Part shown: positions 1 to 10,633 of the stretch, piece by piece
How positions within the stretch are numbered: the first letter of the stretch is position 1
Layout of the letters: each line of letters starts with the position of its first letter
Assembly: GCA_032433765.1 (NCBI GenBank)
Contig: JAVIAB010000124.1
Span: 94,019,345 to 94,083,344, forward strand
DNA length: 64,000 bases
From: Megaustenia siamemsis
Lineage: Eukaryota > Mollusca > Gastropoda > Stylommatophora > Ariophantidae
Direction: 5' to 3'
Notes under the pieces: model-generated
Database searches by the model: none
Seen by the model: the letters and a program-made list of their open reading frames with translations, nothing else
Told to the model about the DNA's origin: nothing
Translations under genes and position numbers: made by a program

Positions 1-445
1 GGACAGAAAACTCTGGAATCATTAACACAACGATGAACAAAATTCTCACTGGAATAAAACAAATTATGAATAATGTAGAGATCATGACAACCATTTTGGA
101 GACCTTCTGGTTTCTATTTGAGATGGTATCTGCTTGTGACCCTGTTGTGGATGTTTCGCGCCATTTCGTATTGCTTTTTAATTTAATCACGAGTATTACA
201 GTACATGTAATGACCACCACAAACGAGCTATACGGTATGAAAATATATATGATTGCAGAAGATATTTTATCAACGGTCTCTCGGTTTTCAATGCGGACAA
301 GGCCGAGTAGACTTTTATTTCTCTCAGGGATCCATTTCATGTCGAGTTTGTCTACGAAGTACACTGGAGTGATACTAGATAAGAGAACAATGAAGAGGCA
401 GATAATGGCTACAGACATCCTTTTGGAGGTGATGATGCTTTTTAC
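1..445 (-). CDS. Chemosensory-type class A GPCR, gene 1, exon 3 (3' end beyond window)
   Basis: The minus strand encodes the TM4-TM6 part of a seven-helix receptor. It begins VKSIITSKRM just after a CAG acceptor (446-448), continues through a hydrophobic TM4 and an extracellular loop (DKLDMKWIP), a TM5 ending in basic residues (VIKL), an intracellular loop 3 rich in S/T, and TM6 (SKMVVMISTLFIICF). It is closely similar to the exon at 17084-17683 and lacks the TM7 end only because the window stops at base 1. It joins the exon at 1801-2015 in phase 0 (CAG then GTA). Such receptors are plasma-membrane proteins expected to couple to G proteins; the ligand is unknown. The open reading frame on the other strand here is a shadow. 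Family-level confidence is high; the chemosensory role is inferred from resemblance to molluscan receptors. Confidence 0.82.
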
Positions 446-1800
446 CTGAGGATAATGATAAACATAATTATCGATACCTGGTGTAATTAGCAGGATATAA
501 TTCCTTTTTTTCAATTTGAGTAATTAATTCGTGATACATGTATAGACTAATTTTAATTGTTTTCAAGTAAACAAATATATTAGCTGTCTCACTAAAGTGT
601 TCATTTTATAGTAACAAAGGTGAAATGTGTAGCCGCTATATGTTTGCTGTTTCTGTTTGTTATGTCAACAGATGCTTTATTTCTGTTCAATAATGTAATT
701 GTCTTAGTGTTCATCAGGCGAGTGATTCATGATCTCTTTGCTGACCAAAAGGCAACGGTTTCAGTTCCCATGCAACCTTAGAGTATGTAATACTTGTGAC
801 CACGTTCTCCAGACTGATACTGTTCTCTTTCCAAATGATCTTTTTGAGATCAGAGAGAGTTTCACTTGCACATCGCGCAACATCATTTATGCCACCGAAA
901 CGTCAGTATTATGTTGTGTTCCTTCCTTGTAAAGCTGTCACCATACCTTGAAGTGCTTATCACACCCCACTACTGGCTCCCATTTGAAATATTTTTTTCC
1001 CTTCTTCGGAAAGTCACCCCAACGATGTTTATAAAATCGCGAAAAATTGGTGTCGTTAATTTCTGTGGAGAAGCTGAGCGGTCTTGCTTAATACTGACCA
1101 CATCACCGATTGTGCCGCAGGTCAATGACAAAATAACCAGCTTTGACTGCCTGTTCTATGGTCTGTTACATCTCACACCATGCAACAATATAACTTAATA
1201 GATGATGTTGATCTTAAGTTCGTTTTCATTCCCTGAAATCAGACGCATCCGTCAAATGTATCGATCCCAGGCCGCGCATCGGAGTTTGTTCATATTGGTT
1301 AGAGTTATCCTTTGATTGTTTTCAGTATTTCAAGAAAAACGTTTGTAGCTCCCATGCGTCTGTCCGAAGTGCAGTGATGTTAGTCTCAATGTAACAATAT
1401 TGTGAAATATAGCAGCTAATTCAGTCTCCATCAAACGACTAATGACATTGAGTGAATGTTTAATTTTCCTAATTTTATGTGATTGACATAAACATTGCTA
1501 ATCGACGTGAAAAGTAATTTAGAAATAAGCATAGAAAACAGTCGTATCTATGTCACATTTAAAGAAAAAGACTAAAGAATGTAAAAATTAGTAATTGTCA
1601 CTGTTGAACCAGGAGTACGAAACATACAACAACAAAAGAACAGTAATAAGTGGCATTAATGGGAACTTATACTATTTTCAAAAATGGCTAATTATTTCGG
1701 AATGCCGTGTATTTTCACTTCTATTCTATGAATTATATTAGACTTCAGAATTCAAGCAGAAAAAAACGGTTTCAGTTACATACAAACATGAAAGTCTAAC
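446..1800 (-). other. Intron 2 of receptor gene 1
   Basis: This interval lies between a GT donor (GTTAGACTTTC, minus strand, ending at 1800) and a pyrimidine-rich CAG acceptor at 446-448. Short open frames at 729-1198 show no recognisable domain or codon structure. I see no repeat or RNA gene in it. Confidence 0.6.
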
Positions 1801-2015
1801 CTGTAGAGGAGCTGTTATACATAAACATCTCTCTAGTGTGATGACCGCTGTGATCCAGCTTGTTACGTTACAGAAAGTGGTATGAGTCATCCCGGTAGTA
1901 AAATGCTGCAACTCCAAAGAAATAAAGGGCAAATCTGAGGCCATGAACGATGGGTTCATGCATATGTTTGTCCACACCAAGGTTATGAGACAGCCGAGGT
2001 CTGCCACGGCTAGAC
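1801..2015 (-). CDS. Chemosensory-type class A GPCR, gene 1, exon 2
   Basis: This 215-nt exon encodes TM2 and TM3 of the receptor: LAVADLGC, then a Trp/Cys segment (LVWTNICMNP), and TSWITAVITLERCLCITAPLQ. The ERC triplet occupies the position of the class A DRY motif at the cytoplasmic end of TM3. The acceptor (TTTTTCTAAG) and donor (CAG/GTTAGACT) are both good. Exon 1 ends in phase 1 and exon 2 starts with the two bases completing a Gly codon, so exons 1-2-3 join in frame. The second gene has an exon of exactly the same length at 22437-22651, which supports these boundaries. Confidence 0.85.
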
Positions 2016-2096
2016 CTTAGAAAAATAGATTGACACCAGTTGTATATCGTGCATCAACAATATTTCTCTTTCAACTAAGTATTGACACAAACATTA

Positions 2097-2350
2097 ATCA
2101 TAAAAAAAAGTAAAGTACCTCCATCACGCCAAGTGGCGTGTAGGGAATATGATGTTAGTGACCATAAATTTTACAGACCTTCGAACCATGATTTTTGGGG
2201 TAACGTGGTCGTTATTACACCCGTGCCGCATTACTTTCCCAGAACATAATCCATTAAAGGCTGGTTGAACCGGACCGTCGGTTGGGATCGAACCCTAGCT
2301 CTTGTCCTTTGTAGTCCAGTTCACTAACCACTGAGCTGTTGCGGATCCTA
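2097..2350 (-). mobile_element. tRNA-derived SINE, family 1
   Basis: On the minus strand it starts with a tRNA-like head (A box near AGCTCAGTGGTTAGTGAACT; B box GGTTCGATCCC with changes) and ends with the family tail TACGCCACTTGGCGTGA. Flanking 13-mers GACACAAACATTA (2084-2096) and GACACACACATTA (2351-2363) match at 12 of 13 positions and look like the target-site duplication. Other copies are at 3469, 9666, 12626 and 18945. It lies in intron 1 of receptor gene 1. Confidence 0.85.
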
Positions 2351-2409
2351 GACACACACATTATGCTGAAGGGATATTTTTTCACACTCGTATTCTTTTG
2401 GTATTTTTT

Positions 2410-3015
2410 TTTTTAAACAATGTCTTTCAGAGGCCTTGAAAAGTTGTGGAAATCAAAACTCGTCAGCACAAAAACAAAACTTGGACTATTCAAAACAAAC
2501 GTACTATCGGCCTTTATGTATACATGCGAGAGCTGGAAAACAACAAGAGACATAGAAACAAAGTTGAACGCATTCAAAAGTAAATGTCTAAGGAAAATAC
2601 TTGGTATAGCGTGGAACGAATTCAAAACAAATGAGGAAATTAGAGAAATCGCCAATCAAGCTCTATTATTATTATCAGTAATCAAGAAAAGACGATGGTC
2701 ATTATGTTGGACATATGATGATAAGAAATAATAACGGAATAGCATAGCAAGTTCTCATGAAGTAATCAGGTAGGAGGAACAGACGGACACATAGAGAAGG
2801 CACTGAGAAGAACAGTGATCAGAGAGGCAAATGAGGTTGGAATCGGTCCCATCAATGAGATCGAGATGCTTGCACAGAACATAGACAAATGGCGAGATTT
2901 GATAATATTTTTTTGGGCAAGGATTGAGACTGCTAGAAAGTAAATTTACAAAAATAGAAAGAGTATTTGGGTCTATGTCCTTTGGGCTTGCCACGGCTCG
3001 AAAGGTCAATAGATA
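2410..3015 (+). pseudogene. LINE 3' fragment, RTE-like (family RDKWRDLI)
   Basis: The plus strand encodes the C-terminal part of a LINE ORF2: LEKLWKSKLVSTKTKLGLF, CESWKTTRDIETKLNAF, then, after frameshifts near 2700, a tail ending QNIDKWRDLI. It corresponds to the copies at 47490-48425 (minus) and 56260-56990 (plus). It ends in a short GATA-type tail (GGTCAATAGATAGATAA). Endonuclease and RT catalytic parts are absent, so this is a dead 5'-truncated copy in intron 1 of receptor gene 1. Confidence 0.8.
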
Positions 3016-3468
3016 GATAACTATATTTTTTTGGGTAGGTTTTCATGAAATGCATTATGTGTGTATAGATGAATGATAATAAAGAAGAATAAGACATGGG
3101 ACGATTTCAATGAATAATTGATCTGCCTAATTGGCCTTAGACTTTCATTCACGTCTGTTTAGCAAGGCATGAATAGTTCAGCCTGAGACTGCCTTCTCCG
3201 TTAAATCAGACCACAATTTTCATAAAGAAATGTGCAGTTGAGAATATATTTGTAACTGTATCATTACTGTTTATGTTTATATAAAAATAACCAAATATGC
3301 GACAATGGGTTTTTTTAAAAATACATTTATATAATGTATCGATGAATTTAAATGCTGAATAGTTGCTGTGTATAATGAGGTGACGCAATCACATTTGAGT
3401 GTTAACTATTCCCGTACGTTTTGATGCAACATGCGTCATGCCGATTTCTGTCATGTACGTTTAGCCAC
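3016..3468. other. Unannotated intronic sequence
   Basis: AT-rich sequence between a LINE tail and a SINE. It contains no recognisable gene, and the last 13 bases are the SINE target-site copy. Confidence 0.5.
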
Positions 3469-3732
3469 GCGGAAGCCGCGATAGCTCAGTGGTTAGTGAA
3501 CTGTACTTTACAAAGGACAAGAGGTTGGGTTTCGATCCCAACCGACGGTTTCTGGATTCACCCAGCCTTTAATGGGTACCGGATTTTTTTCTGGGAAAGT
3601 AAAGCGGCACGTGCCTAATACCAACCACATTACCCCAAAAATCATGTGCCGAAGGTCTGTAAAATGTATGTTCACTAACACCATATTCCCTATACGCCAC
3701 TTGGCGTGACGGGGGCACTTAAAATGTTTTTA
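3469..3732 (+). mobile_element. tRNA-derived SINE, family 1, with perfect target-site duplication
   Basis: It has the tRNA-like head GCCGCGATAGCTCAGTGG, a B box GGTTTCGATCCC, a middle body with GGGTACCGGATTTTTT, and the family tail ending CGCCACTTGGCGTGACGGGG. It is bounded by a perfect 13-bp duplication TACGTTTAGCCAC at 3456-3468 and 3733-3745. This is the best-bounded SINE copy in the window and defines the element's ends. It sits in intron 1 of receptor gene 1. Confidence 0.93.
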
Positions 3733-3745
3733 TACGTTTAGCCAC

Positions 3746-4173
3746 ACAGTGCATCACTCTCAATTTCATTAGTGTAAACTGTCATCAAACCATATTCTGT
3801 TCATATTTTGTATCATCTCGGTATTAATGAAATATAATTCCCTGTCTAATTATCTAAAAATTCATATATAAAATGTTAAGTGTTAGATACATATAAACGT
3901 GTAGTTTAATATTTACAAACATGAAACAAATGATGCCTCTGAAATCTCTACCGTTAATTCGATAAAAACCTCCAGTACTGTAAGAGTTAATGTGTGTGTA
4001 CGTGTGTGTATTGTGGAAGCCATAAGTTGATACATTAGCGACGACGGATGATATCTGAAGTAAAAGGGAATTATATGTGAGAAAAAAAAACAAATAAATA
4101 CGAATATTGCCAAGTTATTCCTTGCGTCTGAAAGTGAAGTCAAAATAATAAAACAAGCATAAATCTTATGTAC
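3746..4173 (-). other. 5' portion of intron 1 of receptor gene 1
   Basis: Sequence between the SINE and the exon 1 donor (GTACATAAG, minus strand, plus positions 4165-4173). Nothing recognisable is encoded. Confidence 0.5.
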
Positions 4174-4405
4174 CTAATAAACTGACGTTGACTGGATCGC
4201 TGAAACCTTGCCTAACAAAGCAGATAATGTTGATGATGTTGGCTCCAGTGCCTAAAACATCTATAGCTTGACATAAAATTGAATACGCAACCCACTGGTA
4301 CAACTTTATAACGTTACTTATGTAAAGGATATCACTTATCTCTGAGTCAGGTTGACGGGAAACTACCTCTGCCTTGTTGGACATGTTTAATATAGTAAAC
4401 AACAT
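4174..4405 (-). CDS. Chemosensory-type class A GPCR, gene 1, exon 1 (start codon and TM1)
   Basis: The minus strand carries two in-frame ATGs, at 4405 (MLFTILNMSNK) and 4384 (MSNKAEVV). The second gives a plausible extracellular N-terminus, and which is used cannot be decided. TM1 follows (YQWVAYSILCQAIDVLGTGANIINIICF), then the first cytoplasmic loop VRQGFSDPVNVSLL. The exon ends in phase 1 at a good donor, and exon 2 completes the Gly codon of the LLGLAVADLGC stretch, as expected for TM1-loop-TM2. With about 77, 72 and 200 residues from the three exons the receptor would be about 350 residues, a usual class A length. No promoter element could be assigned. Confidence 0.78.
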
Positions 4406-4562
4406 ACCACCGCTTGCTTTGATTTATTTCAGCAGATTATTAAAGGCTGTTTGAACGTTTTCCATTAGCAATATGTTGATTGTACCAACATCAAGAGAAA
4501 ACAATCATATTTGTTTTAAAACCAGGTAATGATAAGTATAATTTCGATAGCCTTTATATTAA

Positions 4563-5002
4563 TGAAACTAAAAGGGATGAAACCAAAGATAAATTTGATA
4601 TACTTTACACTGAATGAAATTATAAGAGAAGAAACCGAACATAAATTGGATAGACACTACACTAAATTAAACTAGAAGGAATGAAACCAAAGATAAATTT
4701 AATAGACTTTACACTAAATTAAACTAGAAGGAATGAAACCAAAGATAAATTTAATAGACTTTACACTAAATTAAACTAGAAGGGATGAAACCAAAGATAA
4801 ATTTAATAGACTTTACACTAAATGAAACTAAAAGGGAAGAAACCAAAGATAAATTTAATAGACTTTACACTAAATTAAACTAGAAGGGATGAAACCAAAG
4901 ATAAATTTAATAGACTTTACACTAAATTAAACTAGAAGGGATGAAACCAAAGATAAATTTAATAGACTTTACACTAAATGAAACTAAAAGGGAAGAAACC
5001 AA
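4563..5002. repeat. 52-bp tandem array
   Basis: About eight copies of a 52-bp unit containing GATGAAACCAAAGATAAATT and AGACTTTACACTAAAT. Two variant classes (AACTAGAAGGGATGA and AACTAAAAGGGAAGA) alternate, suggesting a multi-unit higher-order step in its expansion. Confidence 0.9.
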
Positions 5003-6073
5003 ACAAGAAAACGTATCAAGCTACATTACCTAGAAGACCTAGGAAGTACATTGGAATATTCGGAATGGATAAAAGAAGACTCTTGCGCCGGACCTTTATG
5101 TAGAGACAGAGAAAAACAAAACAAGAAACAAGAAACTCTACCAAAGAACAATTAACAGAGAGAGCTCAACCATAATCTTAAGAAAAACAAAACAAGACCT
5201 ACAAGACCAATTAGTGAACAGTCAGACATGGAGAATTATGATTTATGTCTTATATGTTGTCTTCCACGCAAGAGAAACTAACTGTACTAACCAATGAAAT
5301 AAAACTAATTAAGTACCAAACTAACTAGCTAACTAGTTAGCTAACTTGCTAGCTAACTAACTAATAATAATTAAAAATGTGAAACATGACAATATGGTAG
5401 TAAGTCAACGCCATAACTGATGAATTATAAAGGCAGAATATTGCAGAGAGACAGAAGCATTTCCAACAGGATGCATGATCCACGAGGAAGGTTATACAAA
5501 TCTACGAGCGACTTTTATTGTAACTGTCTGCTTTAGTGAGTGAGATATTTTAAATGCTGATAATTTGGCTCATAATCAATGAAGGCTTTTATAACGGATC
5601 GAAACAAATTACAGACATTGTCATGTAAAAGAAAAAAAAAAAAGAATCTGGTTTTAAAATAAAAATGGGTTATTTTCATCGTTGCTTCATATAACTACTT
5701 TATCACTGACATCCCCTATATGTTATTAACATCGAAGTTATACAAATGATTTTAATCGGATAATTTCGTTTATAATACTAGAGCACAAAAACAATTAAGT
5801 TAATAATGCTGTAGGATAAACATAAAATACGAATATGCCATCCTAATATAAGGATTTATATTATATAAATATGTATATATATATACAATATTTCCTATAA
5901 ATATATAGGAAATATCCCATAAGATAGCAATTATCAGTTAGCTGTTAGTGTCATGTTAATACCAAGAGAACTCTTTAATTTGTCTGAGTATTTTGTGGAT
6001 GTCTCTGAGATTTAAAATAACTGTAATTATTGTTTTTAGTATGGGAGGAACTATTTGCATATATGATATGAAC

Positions 6074-6074
<1 letters not shown>
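5003..6074. other. Unannotated AT-rich sequence
   Basis: No gene is recognised. At 5318-5365 there is a short TAGCTAAC-type simple repeat. A small palindrome at 5888-5915 is listed separately. Confidence 0.5.
5888..5915. repeat. Perfect 12-bp inverted repeat
   Basis: Arms ATATTTCCTATA and TATAGGAAATAT are perfectly complementary with a four-base spacer (AATA). It could form a hairpin or simply reflect AT-rich sequence; no associated gene is seen. Confidence 0.75.

Positions 6075-6116
<42 letters not shown>
6075..6116. repeat. (CT)n microsatellite
   Basis: An uninterrupted CT dinucleotide run of about 20 units. Confidence 0.97.
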
Positions 6117-6120
<4 letters not shown>

Positions 6121-6284
6121 TTACATTAGCAGCTCAATGTTTGTATAATATGGAAATGAGTTAGTTTCATCCCATAGATTGGGTTATTTTAGTTTGACTT
6201 GCATATTTCAAAGCTTTCAGAGTCGGTGCAGACTCGTTACTCTTAATCTTTCTCTGTCTGTTGCCGTGCTTTACACACAAGTCA

Positions 6285-7265
6285 TTTAGAGATGTGAACA
6301 CATCATGACTCTCCATCCCTTTCTCTGCGTGTTGCTGTGTTGACATATGTTAATTACAGATGTGAACACATGACTCTCCATCCCTTTCTCTGCGGGTTGC
6401 TATGTTGACATATGCCAATTAGAGATGTGAACACATGACTCTCCATCCCTTTCTCTGCGTGTTGCTGTGTTGACATATGTCAATTAGAGATGTGAACACA
6501 TCATGACTCGCCATCCCTTTCTCTGCGTATTGCTGTGTTGACATATGTCAATTAGAGATGTGAACATATCATGACTCCCCATCCCTTACTCTGCGTGTTG
6601 CTGTGTTGACATATATCAATTAGAGATGTGAACACCTGGCTCTCCATCCCTTTCTCTGTGTGTTGCTGTGTTGAAATGTGCCAATTAGAGATGTGAACAC
6701 ATCATGACTCTCCATCCCTTTCTCTGCGTGTTGCTGTGTTGACATATGTCAATTAGAGATGTGAACACCTGGCTCTCCATCCCTTTCTCTGTGTGTTGCT
6801 GTGTTGAAATGTGCCAGTTAGAGATGTGAACACATCATGACTCTCCATTCCTTTCTCTGCGTGTTGCTGTGTTGGTCAATTTGAGATGTGAACATATCAT
6901 GACTCTCCATCCCTTTCTCTGCGTGTTGCTGTGTTGACATATGTCAATTTGAGATGTCAACATATCATGACTCTCCATCCCTTTCTCTGCGTGTTGCTGT
7001 GTTGACATATGTCAATTTGAGATGTGAACATATCATGACTCTCCATCCCTTTCTCTGCGTGTTGCTGTGTTGACATATGTCAATTTGAGATGTGAACATA
7101 TCATGACTCTCCATCCCTTTATCTGCGTGTTGCTGTGTTGACATATGTCAATTTGAGATGTGAACATATCATGACTCTCCATCCCTTTCTCTGCGTGTTG
7201 CTGTGCTGACATATGTCAATTTGAGATGTCAACATATCATGACTCCTCATCCCTTTCTCTGTCTA
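6285..7265. repeat. 68-bp tandem array
   Basis: About fourteen copies of a 68-bp unit containing GATGTGAACACATCATGACT and CTCTGCGTGTTGCTGTGTTG. Copies differ by small indels (for example loss of the TCATGA block), so the array is older than the 93-bp array at 22.9 kb. Confidence 0.92.
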
Positions 7266-7990
7266 CCTCACTTATTAAATACTTGATTCTATCCATGAGA
7301 ACGTTACATCATAGATCTGTTAATCGTTATAAATGTTTGAATAACGTCTACTTCCAATAATACTTTTACTTTCCTATAACCTACATTACAGTGATGGATT
7401 TCAACATGTGTGACTACTTCATCATTCTTTTATGGAAACCAAACAAAAAAAAGGCCCAGGACCTTTAAGGTAGGACAAATGAGCATCAACATTGCGCGGT
7501 TTTAATTTTTTGTGTGAAACATAAATAAATGCAATCTTTTTTAACTCCATTTTAAAATCTAAATGATTTTTGTTGTCTGTGAATTTGTTAGAAAATTGTT
7601 TAATCTTAGCATCAAGAATATCTTTCAAGTCTTGGGTGAGTGAAAGGTTAGATTTCGCGAGTTCAAGTCACAGTACATACCGAAATATGGAACTCATTTC
7701 TCTCTTTTTGTTGATTACACATCCCAACTCATTATCACGCCGTGCTCGTTGACGTAGATGATCACGTCTCTGCACAACATTTGGCCTTAAATTGTCGTTA
7801 AATCTTTGCTGTTTTATTTTCTACAAAGCTGCACTTTCAAATTGTCTGGTAAAATATCCCTTTGCATTCATCCTCTCCTTCATTTAATGATACACTATGC
7901 TTCAGCTATTTACTTCTCATTGTTCAGTCAAATATGTTACTTCATCTTGATGTTGGTTATAAGTTATCTTTTTGCTTTGACATCTTAACC
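7266..7990. other. Unannotated sequence
   Basis: Open frames here are short and unsupported. At about 7730-7905 the text resembles a degraded minus-strand LINE tail (CGTTGACGTAGATGATCACG), too diverged to bound. Confidence 0.4.
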
Positions 7991-8225
7991 AGCGCTTCAG
8001 GGGAGTGGTTGGAAGAGTTGACAACACCCCGTGCTCAATACCAGGTGAACGTGGTTTCGAACCACGGTTGGGTTACACGTTTTTTTTTTCCTTTTTAATC
8101 ACGGGTTAAGTAAAAACTGGAATATCCAGTAGTGATTGCTTTCAGTATGTGGCTTTTATTGTCCGGTCCAACTCAGTACCCCAGTAGACCACAGAAATGA
8201 GATAAGGCCGTAAAGACACTACATT
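7991..8225 (+). mobile_element. Probable tRNA-derived SINE, second family
   Basis: It has a tRNA-like head (GGGGAGTGGTTGGAAGAG as A box; GTGGTTTCGAACCACGG as B box) and a body ending AATGAGATAAGGCCGTAAAG, an ending I associate with invertebrate SINEs from memory. No convincing target-site duplication was found. Confidence 0.5.
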
Positions 8226-8335
8226 TTAAAAGAAAAAATGTATCCATTTTATTTGCCGAGTTGGTCAGCTGTAAAGTGTCAGGCTAGAGATAACAATCTC
8301 CGTCTATGTTATCACAGGATAAATATTACATGATT

Positions 8336-8348
8336 CTTTCTCTTTCTC

Positions 8349-8386
<38 letters not shown>

Positions 8387-8394
8387 CCCCCCCC
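8336..8394. repeat. (CT)n followed by poly-C
   Basis: A CT run of about 20 units grading into eleven or more C residues. Confidence 0.95.
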
Positions 8395-8674
8395 AGTTTT
8401 AAAAGCTATACATCTTTGTCTTTTTTCTCTAAATTTATTTTTGTCTTGTGAAGCTTTCATTTTTTTCTTTTGCGTTCTGACTCTTCTGCACACGGTAAGC
8501 ACTTTTCCCAGACATCTCGTCTCTGTGGTTACAAATTTAATTTATTCTTCTTAGTCATGTTTGGCATCGATAGCAGAATGCGAGACTTCATATTCTTTGT
8601 GTAAACTGTTTCTTTGAGGAGATAGGTATTGTTAGACGTGCACACAAATGTTTTTTTTCACCCTTGTCAATAAT

Positions 8675-8870
8675 CACAACAGCCTACTAATAGTATTCCT
8701 GGAGGGGAAAATACAAGGTAAAAGAGGCAGTGGTAGACCAAGACTAACATGGACGAGTAACATCAAAAATGCACAAACCAGCCTATGACAGCCTGCACCA
8801 TCAAAGCAAGAGACAGAGCATAATGGCGCTCCATGGTAGCCAACCTTCGTTGCGGAGAAGGCACTTGATG
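8675..8870 (+). pseudogene. LINE 3' tail (family ANLRCGDGT)
   Basis: The plus strand resembles the extreme C-terminus of an RTE-like ORF2 (basic GKRGSGRPRLTWTSNI block; final VANLRCGEGT), followed directly by a TGATGATGATG run. It matches the ends of the LINEs at 55016-56255 and 41315-41552. Confidence 0.78.
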
Positions 8871-8908
8871 ATGATGATGTCAATATTTGTAAATAAATAA
8901 TTAATGTT

Positions 8909-8939
<31 letters not shown>

Positions 8940-8940
8940 A
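8866..8940. repeat. ATG/CAT trinucleotide repeats between converging LINE tails
   Basis: GATGATGATGATG at 8866-8880 belongs to the left LINE tail. (ATC)n at 8910-8938 is the tail of the right, oppositely oriented LINE. Confidence 0.9.
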
Positions 8941-9165
8941 CAAAGTACCATGCCTGCTGGCGTAGGTGATCATATCTCTACACAACTTTCAATCTCGAAA
9001 TATCATTTATATTTATTATTTCTGCCAAGCTATTCTCCTATAAACTGTCTGGTATCTTTTCTCGTTGCTGCCCTCTATCTCTTCGTCCCCCAATTTTCCC
9101 ATTTCTTACAATGTATTCCAGCTGTTCTCTTCTCATTGTGTGGCCAAAAAAATATGATTATTTTT
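8941..9165 (-). pseudogene. LINE 3' tail (family DRRLWRDMI)
   Basis: The minus strand carries the degraded C-terminal end of an RTE-like LINE (GRRGRQRE-type basic block; final LWRDMITYAS-like peptide), ending in a GATGATG run. It is homologous to copies at 16305, 19465, 44085 and 62192. Confidence 0.72.
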
Positions 9166-9358
9166 ATACAGATCTCATTTATATGTTTCAATACTCCCCG
9201 TGTTTAACACAGCTAATAATGTTTGTTGAATGTGTTCATTATAGCTAAGCCTAACCGATTACATTAAATAGATTAATAATCGAGGTAGTCTCTACTCTGA
9301 CTAAACAGATTTCACGCTTTGTAATAATGAAGCTCAGATGATGCATTTCTATAAAGCC

Positions 9359-9401
<43 letters not shown>

Positions 9402-9665
9402 ATCTACCTAGTAACAAAGATCTTAATATGTCTGTCTTTGTTATGCCTGTACTATCTGTCTTTGGGAGAGATTATATCTGCACTATCCATAAGTGGAAAC
9501 AAAAGTAAAGAAAAAATAAACTACTCTTGTACCAGAAACCTATCACCACAGTGTTTCTGGACGATAAGCACACATTGACTTTAAACGTGTGCTGGAAATA
9601 TGATGAATCTGGAAACAACCAGTAGGCAAATAATGGCTGAATATGCAAATGTAAACCCAGCTTTG
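9166..9665. other. Unannotated sequence with an (AT)n microsatellite at 9361-9398
   Basis: No gene is seen. The AT dinucleotide run of about 19 units is the only feature. Confidence 0.6.
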
Positions 9666-9915
9666 ATAGCCGTGATAGCTCAGTGGTTAGTGAACTGGGC
9701 TACAAAGGACAAATGGTTGGGTCCAATCCCAACCGACGGCTTCCGGGTTCACCCAGCCTTAAATGGGTACCAGATTTTTTTTCTGGGAAAGTAAAACGAC
9801 ACAGGCGTAATACCGACCACATTACCCAAATAATCATTTGCTGAAGGTCTGTAAAACTTATGAACACTAACACCGTATTCCCTATACGCCACTTGGCGTG
9901 ACGGGGGCTCTTTAC
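9666..9915 (+). mobile_element. tRNA-derived SINE, family 1
   Basis: A full-length copy with head GCCGTGATAGCTCAGTGGTT and tail CGCCACTTGGCGTGACGGGG, followed by a T run. An imperfect flanking pair (CCAGCTTTG / CCTGCTTTG) may be the target-site duplication. Confidence 0.88.
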
Positions 9916-10435
9916 ATTTTTTTTTTGGCCCTGCTTTGGTTATTGAAGGCAACAGCTAAACATAACATATTTGACATATTCTTTTATGGTATGAACTAAA
10001 GGGCTACGTAATCATTTAGCTACGCAAAAAGCATTGCAGTGCTGATCTCTTGTTCTCCGTCATGGAAACAAAGTCTCGCAACTCTTAAAATACCAAGAGG
10101 TTTATATTGAATTCGTCTTGTTCCATGTCTCGTGTTTTTATTTCCTGATACCGTTTGTAATAAAACTGATGTAGTCTTACGTGGAGAACTTAAGACAGCG
10201 TGCAACTTCATGACATCATTCGATGTAATGGCTTTCAATGGTTGTCAAATCGTCAACGCGGAGACGGTAAGAGTTCTCATCTGTTCTTGAATTCCCCAAG
10301 GTAAAAATAATTGTCTGTTTTTACAAACAGATGAGTTTTTAGCGCGTGACTTAAATTAACATGATTCTCAACTTTTAATCGCTCACTGTTCACATAGATC
10401 TCAAGACCGCACACTTTAATCATCTGTTGAAAGGA
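9916..10435. other. Unannotated sequence
   Basis: No supported gene, RNA or repeat. A short inverted pair (AATTGTCTGTTTTTACAAACAG) occurs near 10309. Confidence 0.4.
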
Positions 10436-10601
10436 GTGAAGTTACGTTACTGAGATGTTATTGAGGTGTTATGTTGCTGAGGTGTTATGTTACTGAGGTG
10501 TTATGTTACTGAGGTGTTAGGTTACTGAGATGTTATGTTAGTGAGGTGTTATGTTACTGAGGTGTTATGATACTGAGGTGTTATGTTACTGAGTTGTTAT
10601 G
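10436..10601. repeat. 16-bp minisatellite, left part (split by LINE insertion)
   Basis: About ten copies of TTATGTTACTGAGGTG with single-base variants. The last copy carries the variant GAGTTGTTATG (10591-10601), repeated on the far side of the LINE at 14959-14969. The array continues at 14959-15395. Confidence 0.92.
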
Positions 10602-10633
10602 TCTATCTATCTTTCGTTCGCCTGAAGTATTGT

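Noticed and set aside
33..449. Plus-strand 138-codon open frame
   Set aside because: It is the antisense shadow of receptor gene 1 exon 3, whose minus-strand frame shows splice sites and paralogy with 17084-17683.
6285..7265. CRISPR-like array (68-bp period)
   Set aside because: The whole unit repeats without unique spacers and the DNA is eukaryotic.
9361..9398. AT run as an origin or attachment site
   Set aside because: An ordinary dinucleotide microsatellite with no associated motif.
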